From an uncultured Clostridium sp. (GTDB taxonomy: Bacteria > Bacillota > Clostridia > Clostridiales > Clostridiaceae), in NCBI RefSeq assembly GCF_934754915.1, contig NZ_CAKVKB010000002.1, forward strand, positions 24,482-88,481: a DNA stretch of 64,000 nt, read 5' to 3'. Shown piece by piece: positions 1 through 9,045 of this stretch; position 1 is the first letter of the stretch, and every line of letters starts with the position of its first letter. The notes beneath the pieces were generated by a model that did no database searches, was not told the origin of the DNA, and saw only the letters and a program-made list of their open reading frames with translations. Made by a program: the position numbers and the translations under genes.

Positions 1-841
1 CTATTATCTTTTCATCCTGTTCAGTTATTCCTTCTGTCGCATCTATCATTAATATACATACATCAGCTCTTTCAATTGCAGCATATGTTCTTACAACACT
101 ATATCTTTCAATTTCTTCTTTTACTTTACTTTTTCTTCTAAGACCTGCTGTATCTATAAGTATAAACTTGCCTTCTTCAGTTTCAAGTTCACTGTCAATA
201 GCATCTCTTGTAGTTCCTGCCACTTCTGAAACTATAACCCTTTCTTCACCTAAAAGTTTATTTATGAGTGATGATTTACCTACATTAGGTTTACCAATCA
301 TAGCTATTCTTACAAATTCATCTTCATCCTGTTCATATATGGATTCATCAAAATTTTCAACAACTTTATCAAGCATATCTCCAAGTCCTAATCCCTGTGA
401 AGCTGATATTGTAATTGGATCACCTATTCCTAAATTATAAAATTCCCATGCATTATCTTCTTCTTTTAATGAATCCACTTTATTAACGACTAAAACTACA
501 GGTTTTTTACTCTTCCTAAGCATTGTTGCAACTTCATGGTCAGCAGCTGTCAATCCTTCTTTACCATCAACAATAAATACTATAACATCGGCTGTCTCTA
601 TTGCTATATTTGCCTGTCTTCTCATCTGCTTCATTATTATATCATTTCTTTCAGGTTCAATACCACCTGTATCAATCATTGTAAATGTATGGTTAAGCCA
701 TTCAGCTTCTGCATAAACTCTATCTCTTGTAACACCAGGTGTATCTTGAACTATAGAAATTCTCTTTCCTGCCAGTCTGTTAAATAATGTTGACTTACCA
801 ACATTTGGTCTTCCAACCATAGCAACTATAGGTTTTGCCAT
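1..841 (-). CDS. der: GTPase Der (EngA), 3' end cut by window edge
   Basis: Double-GTPase ribosome assembly factor acting on the 50S subunit. The reading frame runs from the ATG at 839-841 to the left edge with no stop, giving about 280 of the usual ~438 residues. The first G domain shows the P-loop GRPNVGKST near residue 9, DTPG and NKVD. The second G domain starts near residue 180 with a second P-loop (GKPNVGKSS), then DTAG. Two consecutive Era-like G domains are diagnostic of Der. The start is supported by GGAGG seven bases upstream. The KH-like C-terminal domain lies outside the window. The identification is firm. Confidence 0.96.
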   Translation of the reverse strand, partial: MAKPIVAMVGRPNVGKSTLFNRLAGKRISIVQDTPGVTRDRVYAEAEWLNHTFTMIDTGGIEPERNDIIMKQMRRQANIAIETADVIVFIVDGKEGLTAADHEVATMLRKSKKPVVLVVNKVDSLKEEDNAWEFYNLGIGDPITISASQGLGLGDMLDKVVENFDESIYEQDEDEFVRIAMIGKPNVGKSSLINKLLGEERVIVSEVAGTTRDAIDSELETEEGKFILIDTAGLRRKSKVKEEIERYSVVRTYAAIERADVCILMIDATEGITEQDEKII

Positions 842-1116
842 AATTTTTCCTCCTTATATCTATTGTTTTTTGAACAAATTTTCTTATGTTCCTTAATCTA
901 TTATGCCTTTTTATTTATTACCATTAATAGAAACAAGTATATTATTTTTATTTCACATTACTATATTTTAATTATAACATACTATCTTTTGTTATATTAC
1001 ATTATGAAATAGGTTAAGTCAACAGAATTACTTGTATGTTTATATTGCTTTCGTAAAAAAACTACTATATTATCAGTTGCTATCTTTTCCATATAAATCT
1101 AATTTTATTCAAAAAT
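842..1116. other. AT-rich intergenic stretch, der-ppk
   Basis: Between the der start and the ppk terminator. It contains the der ribosome binding site and presumably its promoter, but I see no convincing sigma-A hexamer pair, no conserved RNA and no coding potential on either strand. Confidence 0.5.
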
Positions 1117-1186
1117 AAAATCTCCATGTTATTTAAAAGTCCTCTTTAAAAATGAACCTTATAAAATAGTAAAACATGGAGATTTT
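1117..1186 (-). terminator. Long-loop terminator after ppk
   Basis: A perfect 14-bp inverted repeat (1117-1130 with 1173-1186) separated by 42 bases lies just beyond the ppk stop. Read on the minus strand, the second arm runs into ATTTTTG. The loop itself contains a smaller dyad (TTAAAGAGGACTTTTAAA). Probably an intrinsic terminator with an unusually long loop. Confidence 0.6.
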
Positions 1187-1197
1187 CAATATAATAT

Positions 1198-3291
1198 TTA
1201 TCCAATTTCCTGATACTTTGGATTTAATATTTCTGATATATTTGAATTATAGAGACTTTGTTTCATCAGTTCCTCTTGACTATCTATCAATCTTCCAGCA
1301 ATAGATCTTTTTACATATGTTCCATCACTAGTAAGCTGACGTGCTTTTACATTATCCTTTAATATAATTTCTATAATTGAATTAATTTTTGATTTTACAC
1401 CCTCATCCAAGATAGGGCATGCTATTTCAACTCTTTTTTCTGTATTTCTTGTCATAAAATCTGCAGATGATATGTACATTTTTTGTTCATCGCCTTCTCC
1501 AAAGCTGTAAATCCTTGAATGTTCCAAAAATCTTCCAACTATACTTATTACTCTTATATTTTCCGTATACTTATCAATTCCTGGAATGATACTACATATT
1601 CCTCTTACAATAAGATCTATTTTTACTCCAGCACAAGATGCTTTTGAAAGTTCTTTAATTATGTCAACATCTGTTATTGAATTTAATTTTATTATTATCC
1701 TACCTTTATCTTTTTTCTCAATTTCCTTTCTTATCATTGATATTATTCTGTTTTTTAAATGAAAAGGAGATACTAAGAATAAATTATAGGAACCATTTAA
1801 ATTTGCAATCGCCATATTTTTAAAGAAATTCACTGCATCAATTCCTATCATCTTATTAGAAGTTATTAATGATAAATCTGTATATAATTCTGCTGTTTTT
1901 TCATTAAAATTTCCTGTACTTACAAGAGTGAGATATTTTATTGTATCTTCCTCCTGTCTTGTTATAAGACATATTTTTGAGTGAACCTTAAATCCTTCAA
2001 ATCCATAAATAAGCCTGCATCCAGATTCCTCCAGCCTCTCTGACCAGTCTATATTATTTTGTTCATCAAATCGTGCTCTCAATTCTATTACTACAGTAAC
2101 ATCTTTTCCATTTTCAGCTGCTTGGCAGAGATATTCTACTAATCTGGCTTTCTTTGCAAGTCTGTATATACAAATTTTTATTGATACAACAGATGAATCA
2201 TTTGCTGCTTCCTTCACCATATTTAAAAATGGTTTCATACTGTAAAATGGATATGAAAGAAGCAGATCTTTATTTTCTGCTTGTTCTGCAATTGTTTTAT
2301 CTGCAATTAAATCACATGATTTTTGTGGAGTAAACTTTGTATACAATAATTCCATTTTTAAAGAAAGAGATAATTTATTTTTTATCATTCCAATGTAATC
2401 TATTTTCATTGGAGATTTTGTACAAAATATCTGTTTCTTGGTTATATCAAATTTTTCACAGAAAAACTCTTCAAATTTTTTACTCAACTGATGACCAACT
2501 TCAACTCTGACTACTCCTAAACGCTGACGTTTAGACAACGCTTTCTTCATCATATATCTAAAATCCTCATTTACATCATAAGCTTCATCATCAGCAGTTA
2601 CATCTGCATTTCTCGTAACACATATATAATTTTTTTCTGCTATGTTATACATATCAAAAACTTCATGAGCAAATTCAAGAATAATCTTTTCAATACTTAT
2701 ATATCTTATCTCATTTCCAGGTAAAAAGAGCACTTCTGGTAAAGCTGATGGAATTGGTATTATTCCAAATACATTCTTTCCTTTATTTTTAAGAATAGTC
2801 ACTATATGAATAACCTTATTTAAAAGATGAGGAAATGGATGATGGGTATCTATTATCTGAGGTGATAATATTGGCAGTATATTAGCATTAAAATACTTCT
2901 CTATATAATTTTTTTCATCTATAGTAAGTTCATCCATAGATAATGATTGTATTCCATATGTTCTTAAGTTTTCTTCTATATCAAAATAAATTCTGTCTTT
3001 TTTCTTATATAGAGGCTTTACTTCTTCATATATTTTGTTTAATTGTTCATTTGGAGTCATTCCTGATCTGCTGTCTATTGCTTCATGTTCAACAATAGAT
3101 AAATCCCACAAACTTCCCACTCTTATCATGAAAAATTCATCAAGATTGCTTATAAAAATTGATGTAAAAGATAATCTTTCTAAAAGAGGAACTGATTTAT
3201 CCTCTCCTTCTTCTAATACACGTTCGTTGAATTTCAACCATGATAATTCTCTATTTTGGGTATACTTATATTTTTTCTTTTCATTGCTCAT
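1198..3291 (-). CDS. ppk: Polyphosphate kinase
   Basis: Polyphosphate kinase 1 reversibly transfers the ATP gamma-phosphate to a growing polyphosphate chain. The 697 residues match the family length. The N-terminal domain begins with the typical NRELSWLKFNERVLEE and SNLDEFFMIRVG motifs. The phospholipase-D-like catalytic half contains FKVHSKICLI, whose histidine corresponds to the autophosphorylated residue, and STGNFNEKTA. It lies downstream of the exopolyphosphatase gene with a 50-bp gap, so synthesis and degradation of polyphosphate are probably co-transcribed. It is separated from the pst operon by a terminator. The assignment is firm. Confidence 0.95.
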   Translation of the reverse strand: MSNEKKKYKYTQNRELSWLKFNERVLEEGEDKSVPLLERLSFTSIFISNLDEFFMIRVGSLWDLSIVEHEAIDSRSGMTPNEQLNKIYEEVKPLYKKKDRIYFDIEENLRTYGIQSLSMDELTIDEKNYIEKYFNANILPILSPQIIDTHHPFPHLLNKVIHIVTILKNKGKNVFGIIPIPSALPEVLFLPGNEIRYISIEKIILEFAHEVFDMYNIAEKNYICVTRNADVTADDEAYDVNEDFRYMMKKALSKRQRLGVVRVEVGHQLSKKFEEFFCEKFDITKKQIFCTKSPMKIDYIGMIKNKLSLSLKMELLYTKFTPQKSCDLIADKTIAEQAENKDLLLSYPFYSMKPFLNMVKEAANDSSVVSIKICIYRLAKKARLVEYLCQAAENGKDVTVVIELRARFDEQNNIDWSERLEESGCRLIYGFEGFKVHSKICLITRQEEDTIKYLTLVSTGNFNEKTAELYTDLSLITSNKMIGIDAVNFFKNMAIANLNGSYNLFLVSPFHLKNRIISMIRKEIEKKDKGRIIIKLNSITDVDIIKELSKASCAGVKIDLIVRGICSIIPGIDKYTENIRVISIVGRFLEHSRIYSFGEGDEQKMYISSADFMTRNTEKRVEIACPILDEGVKSKINSIIEIILKDNVKARQLTSDGTYVKRSIAGRLIDSQEELMKQSLYNSNISEILNPKYQEIG

Positions 3292-3341
3292 ATGTGTTCC
3301 CCCTTCATTGGTTCCACTTAAAAAAATTGTAATTATGTTTA

Positions 3342-4499
3342 TTATTTTTTCCCATTATCCTTTACTATCTTAATATTATCTTTTAGCACTTCTGAATTAC
3401 TTTCTTGATTTTTAACATTATCACCTAATTCTTTAGTACTATTTTTTTCTATCTTTTTATTTTTTTCACTATTCTTTAATTCATTAATATTTTTCTGTGC
3501 TATATCTGAATTTGTATCTTTTCTCTCCAATTCAGTTTCTTTTTCCACTATATCACTTTTAACTTTTTGTTTATTTGCATCTTCTTTAATATATTTTTTT
3601 TCTTTCTTAATATTGTCTATAAGGTATCCTTCTCGAACTCCCCATTTACATAATTCTACAGTCTTACATCCATAGAATTTCATTATTGTCTTCAACATTA
3701 TCATTCCAGTCAAAACTGTGTGTATTCTGTCTGGAACAACTTCTAAAATTTCTGAAACAGCTATATGAGGCTTGTCCTCAAAAATATTTATCAATCTTTT
3801 TATACTTTTTCTTTCTAATCTCTGTTCATTATTATCAAGTTCAAAAAAATCCCTGTTTAATTTAAACGCCCCTCTTATGCTTCCTCCAATCCCATAAGCT
3901 TCAGTATATTTAAATTCCATATCTGGAAGAGTAATTTTTTCTAATTCATTTACAATAGACTGTTTTATTTTCTTTTCTTCATTTTTAGTTGGAATAAGAT
4001 TTTTCACATATTTTCTATATGTATTCAAAGATCCCATTGGAATAGACACGACTTTTTCAATTTTTTTATCTCTTACAAATGTTAATTCTGTACTGCCTCC
4101 TCCAATATCCATTATGATACCTTCATCAATATTTGTTTTTTGTGTAGCTCCAACAAAATCATAATATCCTTCTTCTTCTCCTGAAAGAACATTTACATTC
4201 ATGCCTGTCTGTTCTTCTATTGTTTTTAAAACTTCTTTTGTATTATCTATATTTCTTAAAGATGCAGTAGCAAAAACAAATACTTTCTTTACACCTACTG
4301 CTTCTATAACCTTATTGTATTCATTTAATACAGATACTGCTTTTTCAATTCCTTTTTGTGTCATGATATTATTATCATCTACATATGATGCAAGGCCTGC
4401 AACTCTTTTTTTATTCATCATAGGCTCTACAATATTATCTACATTTTTATATAATGATAGTCTTATGGTATTAGAACCAATATCTATTACTCCAAACAT
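3342..4499 (-). CDS. ppx: Exopolyphosphatase / GppA phosphatase with a long charged tail
   Basis: Member of the Ppx/GppA family in the actin-like ASKHA fold, which releases phosphate from polyphosphate ends or hydrolyses pppGpp. Visible motifs are the N-terminal phosphate loop GVIDIGSNTIRLSLY, SGEEEGYYDF and the second phosphate loop MDIGGGSTELTFV. The catalytic part resembles the short Clostridial form (about 300 residues). After residue ~305 comes an ~80-residue tail made almost only of Lys, Asn, Glu, Asp and Ser, which is not part of the fold. Upstream of ppk, probably one transcript. Whether the preferred substrate is polyphosphate or pppGpp cannot be told from the sequence, though the ppk linkage favours polyphosphate. 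Confidence 0.88.
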   Translation of the reverse strand: MFGVIDIGSNTIRLSLYKNVDNIVEPMMNKKRVAGLASYVDDNNIMTQKGIEKAVSVLNEYNKVIEAVGVKKVFVFATASLRNIDNTKEVLKTIEEQTGMNVNVLSGEEEGYYDFVGATQKTNIDEGIIMDIGGGSTELTFVRDKKIEKVVSIPMGSLNTYRKYVKNLIPTKNEEKKIKQSIVNELEKITLPDMEFKYTEAYGIGGSIRGAFKLNRDFFELDNNEQRLERKSIKRLINIFEDKPHIAVSEILEVVPDRIHTVLTGMIMLKTIMKFYGCKTVELCKWGVREGYLIDNIKKEKKYIKEDANKQKVKSDIVEKETELERKDTNSDIAQKNINELKNSEKNKKIEKNSTKELGDNVKNQESNSEVLKDNIKIVKDNGKK

Positions 4500-4539
4500 A
4501 TTTTTCTCCTTCTTTTTATCTACTTTATAAATATGTAAA

Positions 4540-4576
4540 TACCGGATAAAACAATATACATTTGTTTTATCCAGTA
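4540..4576 (-). terminator. Terminator after phoU
   Basis: Arms 4540-4554 and 4562-4576 pair over 15 bp with one mismatch around a 7-base loop, in the gap after the phoU stop. On the minus strand the second arm is followed by a T-rich stretch. It probably ends the pst-phoU transcript. Confidence 0.6.
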
Positions 4577-4621
4577 TACTATTTCTACATTAATATTTTA
4601 TGTCTATGATATATATACTCT

Positions 4622-5284
4622 CTATTCATTAAGATCGACATAAACTCCATCTTTAGAAAATATTGTCCATTCACATAAATTTGTAACATGATCAGCTATT
4701 CTTTCAAGATATTTAATTACAAATAATAACTGCGCCCCTTCACCAACCAACTCTTCTTTTGATTTTATTATCCTGATTATGTCTTCAAACAACTGCCTGC
4801 ATAATCCATCTACTTTATCATCTTCTTCACAAATCTTATAAGCATTTTTAGAATTATTTTGAACATAGGCATCAGTGGCAGATTTAATCATCATTCGTAC
4901 TTTTGCTTCCATATCCCATAAATTATCCAGACTTCCATTAAACACATTTACATTTCTTCCTATTTTCTTTGTGAGTTTGCAGATATCTACTGCATGGTCA
5001 GCCATTCTTTCCAAATCAGTAACTACTTTTGAAGCTGCAAAAACCCTTCTTAAATCCGATGCTAAAGGCTGTTCTGTTGCAATAAACTTCACACATTCAT
5101 CCTCTATTTTTTTCTGCATTTCATCAACTATGTCATCATTTTTCACTATAGAATCTATCTTGTCCAAATCATAATTTTTTAAACACAGCATACTCTCATA
5201 TAATTGTTTTTCAGCTAGATTAGACATAGTTATAATATCTTTTTCTATATTTTTAACTCTTATATTTTGTAATTCTCTAGTCAT
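4622..5284 (-). CDS. phoU: Phosphate signalling regulator PhoU
   Basis: Peripheral cytoplasmic protein that links the Pst transporter to the PhoR kinase and restrains Pho regulon expression when phosphate is plentiful. The 220 residues form two PhoU three-helix repeats. The metal-binding D/E-x3-D motifs are visible as VVTDLERMADHAVDI in the first repeat and VIKYLERIADHVTNLCEW in the second. It is the last gene of the operon, 18 bp after pstB, as in most bacteria. Start ATG is preceded by GGAGGGAAT. Firm. Confidence 0.95.
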   Translation of the reverse strand: MTRELQNIRVKNIEKDIITMSNLAEKQLYESMLCLKNYDLDKIDSIVKNDDIVDEMQKKIEDECVKFIATEQPLASDLRRVFAASKVVTDLERMADHAVDICKLTKKIGRNVNVFNGSLDNLWDMEAKVRMMIKSATDAYVQNNSKNAYKICEEDDKVDGLCRQLFEDIIRIIKSKEELVGEGAQLLFVIKYLERIADHVTNLCEWTIFSKDGVYVDLNE

Positions 5285-5302
5285 CTATATTCCCTCCATT
5301 TC

Positions 5303-6052
5303 TTAGCCAAATCTTCCTGTTATATAATCTTCTGTCCTCTTATCTTTGGGATTGTAAAATATATCTTCTGTTTTTCCAAATTCAACAACTTCACCATTTA
5401 AGAAAAATGCTGTTTTATCTGCAATTCTTCCTGCCTGCTGCATGTTATGTGTAACTATTATTACTGTATATTTCTTTTTAAGTTCATCCATAAGTTCTTC
5501 CATTTTTGATGTAGATATTGGATCTAGCGCTGAAGTAGGTTCATCCATCAATATAACTTCTGGCGAAACTGCAAGAGTTCTTGCAATACACAATCTCTGC
5601 TGCTGTCCTCCAGACATTCCAAGTGCATTATCTTTTAATCTGTCCTTGGTTTCATCCCAAAGAGCTGCTCCTCTTAAACTCTTTTCAACTATTTCATCAA
5701 GCTGTTTTTTATTTGTTATGCCATGTATTTTAGGCCCATATGCTATATTGTTGTAAATAGACATAGGAAATGGATTTGGTCTTTGAAATACCATACCTAT
5801 TCTTTTTCTTAAATGTATTTCATCATAATCTTTATATATGTCTTTTCCTTCAAATAATACTTCTCCATCAATTTTTACAATATCTATAAGATCATTCATT
5901 CTGTTTATAGTTCTTAAAAATGTTGATTTACCACATCCTGATGGTCCTATGAGAGCTGTAACCTCATTCTTATTTATACTCATATCTATGCTTTTTAAAG
6001 CCTGTTTCTCTCCATAATATAAATTTAAATTTTTAGTTTCAATAATACTCAT
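5303..6052 (-). CDS. pstB: Phosphate ABC transporter ATP-binding protein PstB
   Basis: ATPase that drives high-affinity phosphate import. The 249 residues show Walker A GPSGCGKST near residue 33, the Q-loop GMVFQRPNPFPMS that is characteristic of PstB, the signature MSGGQQQRLCIARTLA, Walker B VILMDEPTSALDP and the switch histidine VTHNMQQA. Nine bases separate it from pstA, so it is co-transcribed with the permeases. Firm. Confidence 0.97.
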   Translation of the reverse strand: MSIIETKNLNLYYGEKQALKSIDMSINKNEVTALIGPSGCGKSTFLRTINRMNDLIDIVKIDGEVLFEGKDIYKDYDEIHLRKRIGMVFQRPNPFPMSIYNNIAYGPKIHGITNKKQLDEIVEKSLRGAALWDETKDRLKDNALGMSGGQQQRLCIARTLAVSPEVILMDEPTSALDPISTSKMEELMDELKKKYTVIIVTHNMQQAGRIADKTAFFLNGEVVEFGKTEDIFYNPKDKRTEDYITGRFG

Positions 6053-6061
6053 AATTTCCTC

Positions 6062-6949
6062 CTACTTGCCGCTATAAGCTTTCATTAATTTGTTTCCTGC
6101 AAATTTTGCAATTATGTTAAATAATAGAACAGCAATTATAAGTACAGCTGCTGTACCATTTGCTATTTGTGCTGCATCTGGTACTATACCTTCTGAATTA
6201 AGTTTCCATATGTGTACAGCTAATGTTTCTGCCGGTCTGAATAATGAAAAAGCAGATTTGCCTCCTGCAAAACTTATTTGTGAAAAATCCAGTGCCTTTG
6301 AACTTAATCCTGCTGTATATAAAAATGCTGCTGCTTCACCAAATATTCTTCCTGCTGCAAGAAGTATACCAGTTATTATTTCACTCATAGCTGTTGGAAG
6401 GGTAAGCTTCACTATAGTCTGCCATTTAGTAGCTCCAAGCCCAAGAGATGCTTCTTTCACTCTCTTACTTGCAGCTCTTAGTGCATCTTCTGATATTCTT
6501 GTCATTGAAGGTATATTTAAGATACTTACTGACAATGCTCCTGCTAAAATTGAATACCCCCATCCTGCCATATTTACAAAAACCAGTAAACCAAACATAC
6601 CAATTACTATTGAAGGAAGTGATGACATTGTTTCAAGACACATCCTTATAAAATTAACTATAGGTCCTTGTTTAGCATATTCAGCTAAATAGATTCCAGA
6701 ACCAATTCCTATTGGTATGGTTATTAGAAGTGATATTATAAGCATATAAAAGGAATTAAATAATTGAGGTCCAATTCCACCGCCAGCTCCTGATATTTTT
6801 GGCTTTCCAAAAAGAAATGATGGCTTTAACATGCTTCCGCCTTTATATAAAATGTAAGCAATAAATGCACCAAGCAACACTACTATAAATATGCTTATTG
6901 TATAAAATACACCTGTTGCAATCTTATCTGCCTTTTTTGAATTTATCAT
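6062..6949 (-). CDS. pstA: Phosphate ABC transporter permease PstA
   Basis: Inner-membrane permease subunit of the Pst transporter with about six membrane helices; the EAA-type loop (EASLGLGATKWQTIVKLTLP) contacts PstB. An open frame extends 27 codons further upstream, but the ATG at 6947-6949 is the better start. It has GAGGTG spaced 7 bases upstream, begins MINSKKADKIATG like relatives, and overlaps the pstC stop as ATGA. The product is 295 residues. The ATGA overlap implies translational coupling with pstC. Firm. Confidence 0.95.
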   Translation of the reverse strand: MINSKKADKIATGVFYTISIFIVVLLGAFIAYILYKGGSMLKPSFLFGKPKISGAGGGIGPQLFNSFYMLIISLLITIPIGIGSGIYLAEYAKQGPIVNFIRMCLETMSSLPSIVIGMFGLLVFVNMAGWGYSILAGALSVSILNIPSMTRISEDALRAASKRVKEASLGLGATKWQTIVKLTLPTAMSEIITGILLAAGRIFGEAAAFLYTAGLSSKALDFSQISFAGGKSAFSLFRPAETLAVHIWKLNSEGIVPDAAQIANGTAAVLIIAVLLFNIIAKFAGNKLMKAYSGK

Positions 6950-7836
6950 CTGCTGCACCTCTTTCCAATAAATCTGACTAATAATATAAATGCAAATGAT
7001 ATGATTAACAGAATTAATGCTAATGACCATAATGCATCATTCCATAATGTTCCTGCAACTGTATTAGCCATGTCCATAGTTATAACACTTGTCAATGTGG
7101 ACATTGAAGCAAAAATACTATCAGGTATTTTTACTGTATTTCCTATTACCATCTGAACTGCTAGTGCTTCTCCAAAAGCTCTTGCAACTCCAAGGACAAT
7201 TCCTGTAAGTATTCCTGATTTTGCACCTGGTACTATTACCTTATATATGGTCTGCCATCTTGTTGCTCCAAGTCCATAAGATGCTTCAATATGATCTTTA
7301 GGAATAGTTTTTATGGCATCTATGCTTAAAGTAGCAATTGTAGGCAATATCATTAATGAAAGAACAAGAATTCCTGCAAATAATGAATATCCAACTCCTC
7401 CAAAATGACTTTTTATTATGGGAACTAAAACAGAAATTCCTACCCAGCCATAAACAACTGATGGTATACCAACTAAAATTTCAAGACATGGTTTTATAAT
7501 CTTGCTTCCAAAACCTTTAGAAATAACATTTACAAATATGGCAAGACTTACTGCTATTGGAGCGCTTATTACTATTGCTCCTACTGATACCATGGTTGAG
7601 CCAGCAATGAAAGCTAAAGCTCCAAAGGAAGGTGTCTCCTGACTTGGCTGCCAGTTATCCTTAAATAAAAACTCCTTTATGCTATATCCATCTTGCGTAA
7701 ACATTCTAATTCCTTTAGATGCAATAAATATAATAATGGATATTGTAATCAAAATTATTAATATTCCACAAGCCCATGCAAATCCCTGACCTATATATTC
7801 ATTTTTCAGCCTTTCCTTAAAACTTCTTTTTTCCAT
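6946..7836 (-). CDS. pstC: Phosphate ABC transporter permease PstC
   Basis: Second membrane subunit of the Pst transporter, 296 residues with about six hydrophobic helices. The first helix is near residues 18-40, and the cytoplasmic coupling loop EASYGLGATRWQTIYKVIVPGAKSG interacts with PstB. Its stop TGA shares bases with the pstA ATG. A hairpin lies between pstS and pstC, so membrane subunits may be made at lower level than the binding protein. Firm. Confidence 0.95.
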   Translation of the reverse strand: MEKRSFKERLKNEYIGQGFAWACGILIILITISIIIFIASKGIRMFTQDGYSIKEFLFKDNWQPSQETPSFGALAFIAGSTMVSVGAIVISAPIAVSLAIFVNVISKGFGSKIIKPCLEILVGIPSVVYGWVGISVLVPIIKSHFGGVGYSLFAGILVLSLMILPTIATLSIDAIKTIPKDHIEASYGLGATRWQTIYKVIVPGAKSGILTGIVLGVARAFGEALAVQMVIGNTVKIPDSIFASMSTLTSVITMDMANTVAGTLWNDALWSLALILLIISFAFILLVRFIGKRCSR

Positions 7837-7887
7837 TTCTACTCATCCTTAATATAATTTATTTTTAAGATTTTCCTTTATTAAAAA

Positions 7888-7916
7888 TATAAGTGCTTTT
7901 TTACAAAGCACTTATA
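7888..7916 (-). terminator. Hairpin between pstS and pstC
   Basis: AAGTGCTTT and AAAGCACTT pair around a short loop (core 7891-7913, flanked by ATAT/ATAT). On the minus strand the stem is followed by a T-poor ATATTT tract, so it is probably a partial terminator or RNA-stabilising stem. Such a stem would favour pstS over the downstream genes. Confidence 0.55.
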
Positions 7917-7939
7917 TTTCATCCAGCCAAAGTTTTAAT

Positions 7940-8878
7940 TTATTTTGTTTTCATTTCATTACCAGAAATGAAACTTAAATTTTCTAAACTTTCTTTATTT
8001 TCATCACTTGATATAAAATCTATAAATGCTTTTGAAACTTCATCAGGTTCACCTTTAGTATACATATGTCCCCATGACCAGAAAGGATATGAACCATCAC
8101 AAATATTTGCTGTTTCTGCACTCTTTCCATCAATGCTTACCATAGTTAATGCTTCTTTAGCTTCATCTGTATTCATATAAGCAAGTCCTAAATAACTTAT
8201 TGCTCCATCATTCTGTTTCATAGCTGTCAATACTGCTCCATTTGAATCCTGCATAACACCAATTGAATCATTTTCCAAACTCTTATCTCCATCTAGTATC
8301 TTTTCTTCAAAAGTAGCTCTTGTACCTGATCCGCTCTTTCTATGAACTACAAATATTTCTTTATCGGGACCTGTAGTTCCATCTGCTTTAGTTATCTGGT
8401 TCCAATTTGTTACTTTTCCTGAGAATATATCTTTAATCTGATCTTTTGTTAAACTGTCTATTCCTAGTGATTTGCTTACTGTAACTGCAAATCCTTGTGC
8501 AACTACCTTATGGTCAACCAACTGGCTTGCTTGGTCTTTTTCTAATTTATCTTCAGCAAATATATCTGAATTACCGATATTTACTGTTCCATCTAATACT
8601 TGAGTAAGACCAGTTCCTGATCCACCTGCTTGAGCACTTATTTCAACATCTGGATATTTTTCATTAAACTTTTCAATTGACTGTTCCATTAATGGAAGCA
8701 ATGCTGAAGATCCGCTTATTGTTATTGATCCTTCAAGCTTTTGTTCTTGCTTAGTTCCTTCAGTTGAATTTCCAGCAGCGTTTCCAGCATCACTGCTGCT
8801 TCCACATCCAAGCATTCCCACTCCCATTACTGTTACTAATAAAGCGCTTGCTAATAATTTTAAAGATTTTCTTTTCAT
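7940..8878 (-). CDS. pstS: Phosphate-binding lipoprotein PstS
   Basis: Extracellular lipid-anchored phosphate receptor of the Pst transporter. The start is placed at the ATG before MKRKSLK, 12 codons inside the longest frame, because AGGGGGA sits just upstream there and a classical signal peptide follows. The lipobox MLGC places the acylated cysteine at residue 25. The mature part contains the phosphate-binding pattern SGSSALLPLM near the N-terminus and the RKSGSGTRATF loop, both typical of PstS. It is the first gene of the operon, directly downstream of a Pho-box array. Firm. Confidence 0.96.
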   Translation of the reverse strand: MKRKSLKLLASALLVTVMGVGMLGCGSSSDAGNAAGNSTEGTKQEQKLEGSITISGSSALLPLMEQSIEKFNEKYPDVEISAQAGGSGTGLTQVLDGTVNIGNSDIFAEDKLEKDQASQLVDHKVVAQGFAVTVSKSLGIDSLTKDQIKDIFSGKVTNWNQITKADGTTGPDKEIFVVHRKSGSGTRATFEEKILDGDKSLENDSIGVMQDSNGAVLTAMKQNDGAISYLGLAYMNTDEAKEALTMVSIDGKSAETANICDGSYPFWSWGHMYTKGEPDEVSKAFIDFISSDENKESLENLSFISGNEMKTK

Positions 8879-8959
8879 TGTAGTTCCCCCTGAACAAAAA
8901 TATTTGTAAAACATTTTTTATTTTCTTTCTTCCTTACAAGTTATATAATACCCCTTATA

Positions 8960-9039
8960 AGTTAAGTAATTATTATGTACATGTTAACTTATATTAGATG
9001 TATGTTAAGAAATTTTAACATACGCTATATAGTAATTAA
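8960..9039 (-). promoter_or_regulatory. Pho-box array and pstS promoter
   Basis: Read on the minus strand, TTAACA-like hexamers (TTAAAA, TTAACA, CTAATA, TTAACA, ATAATA, TTAACT) occur every 10-11 bp. Their left ends lie at 9013, 9003, 8992, 8982, 8971 and 8960, with a further partial repeat near 9034. This matches the direct-repeat architecture of PhoB/PhoP binding sites. A TATTAT -10-like hexamer follows nine bases after the last repeat (about 8945-8950), the spacing expected for a PhoB-type activated promoter with no separate -35. The array lies upstream of pstS, and a PhoP homologue is encoded nearby. Confidence 0.75.
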
Positions 9040-9045
9040 CAAAAA

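Noticed and set aside
6090..6692. 200-codon plus-strand open frame inside pstA
   Set aside because: Long shadow frames arise on the opposite strand of this codon-biased membrane protein gene; no start signal, no family resemblance.
9003..9020. TATGTTAA ... TTAACATA dyad as a separate operator
   Set aside because: It is fully explained by two adjacent Pho-box repeats and does not need its own regulator.
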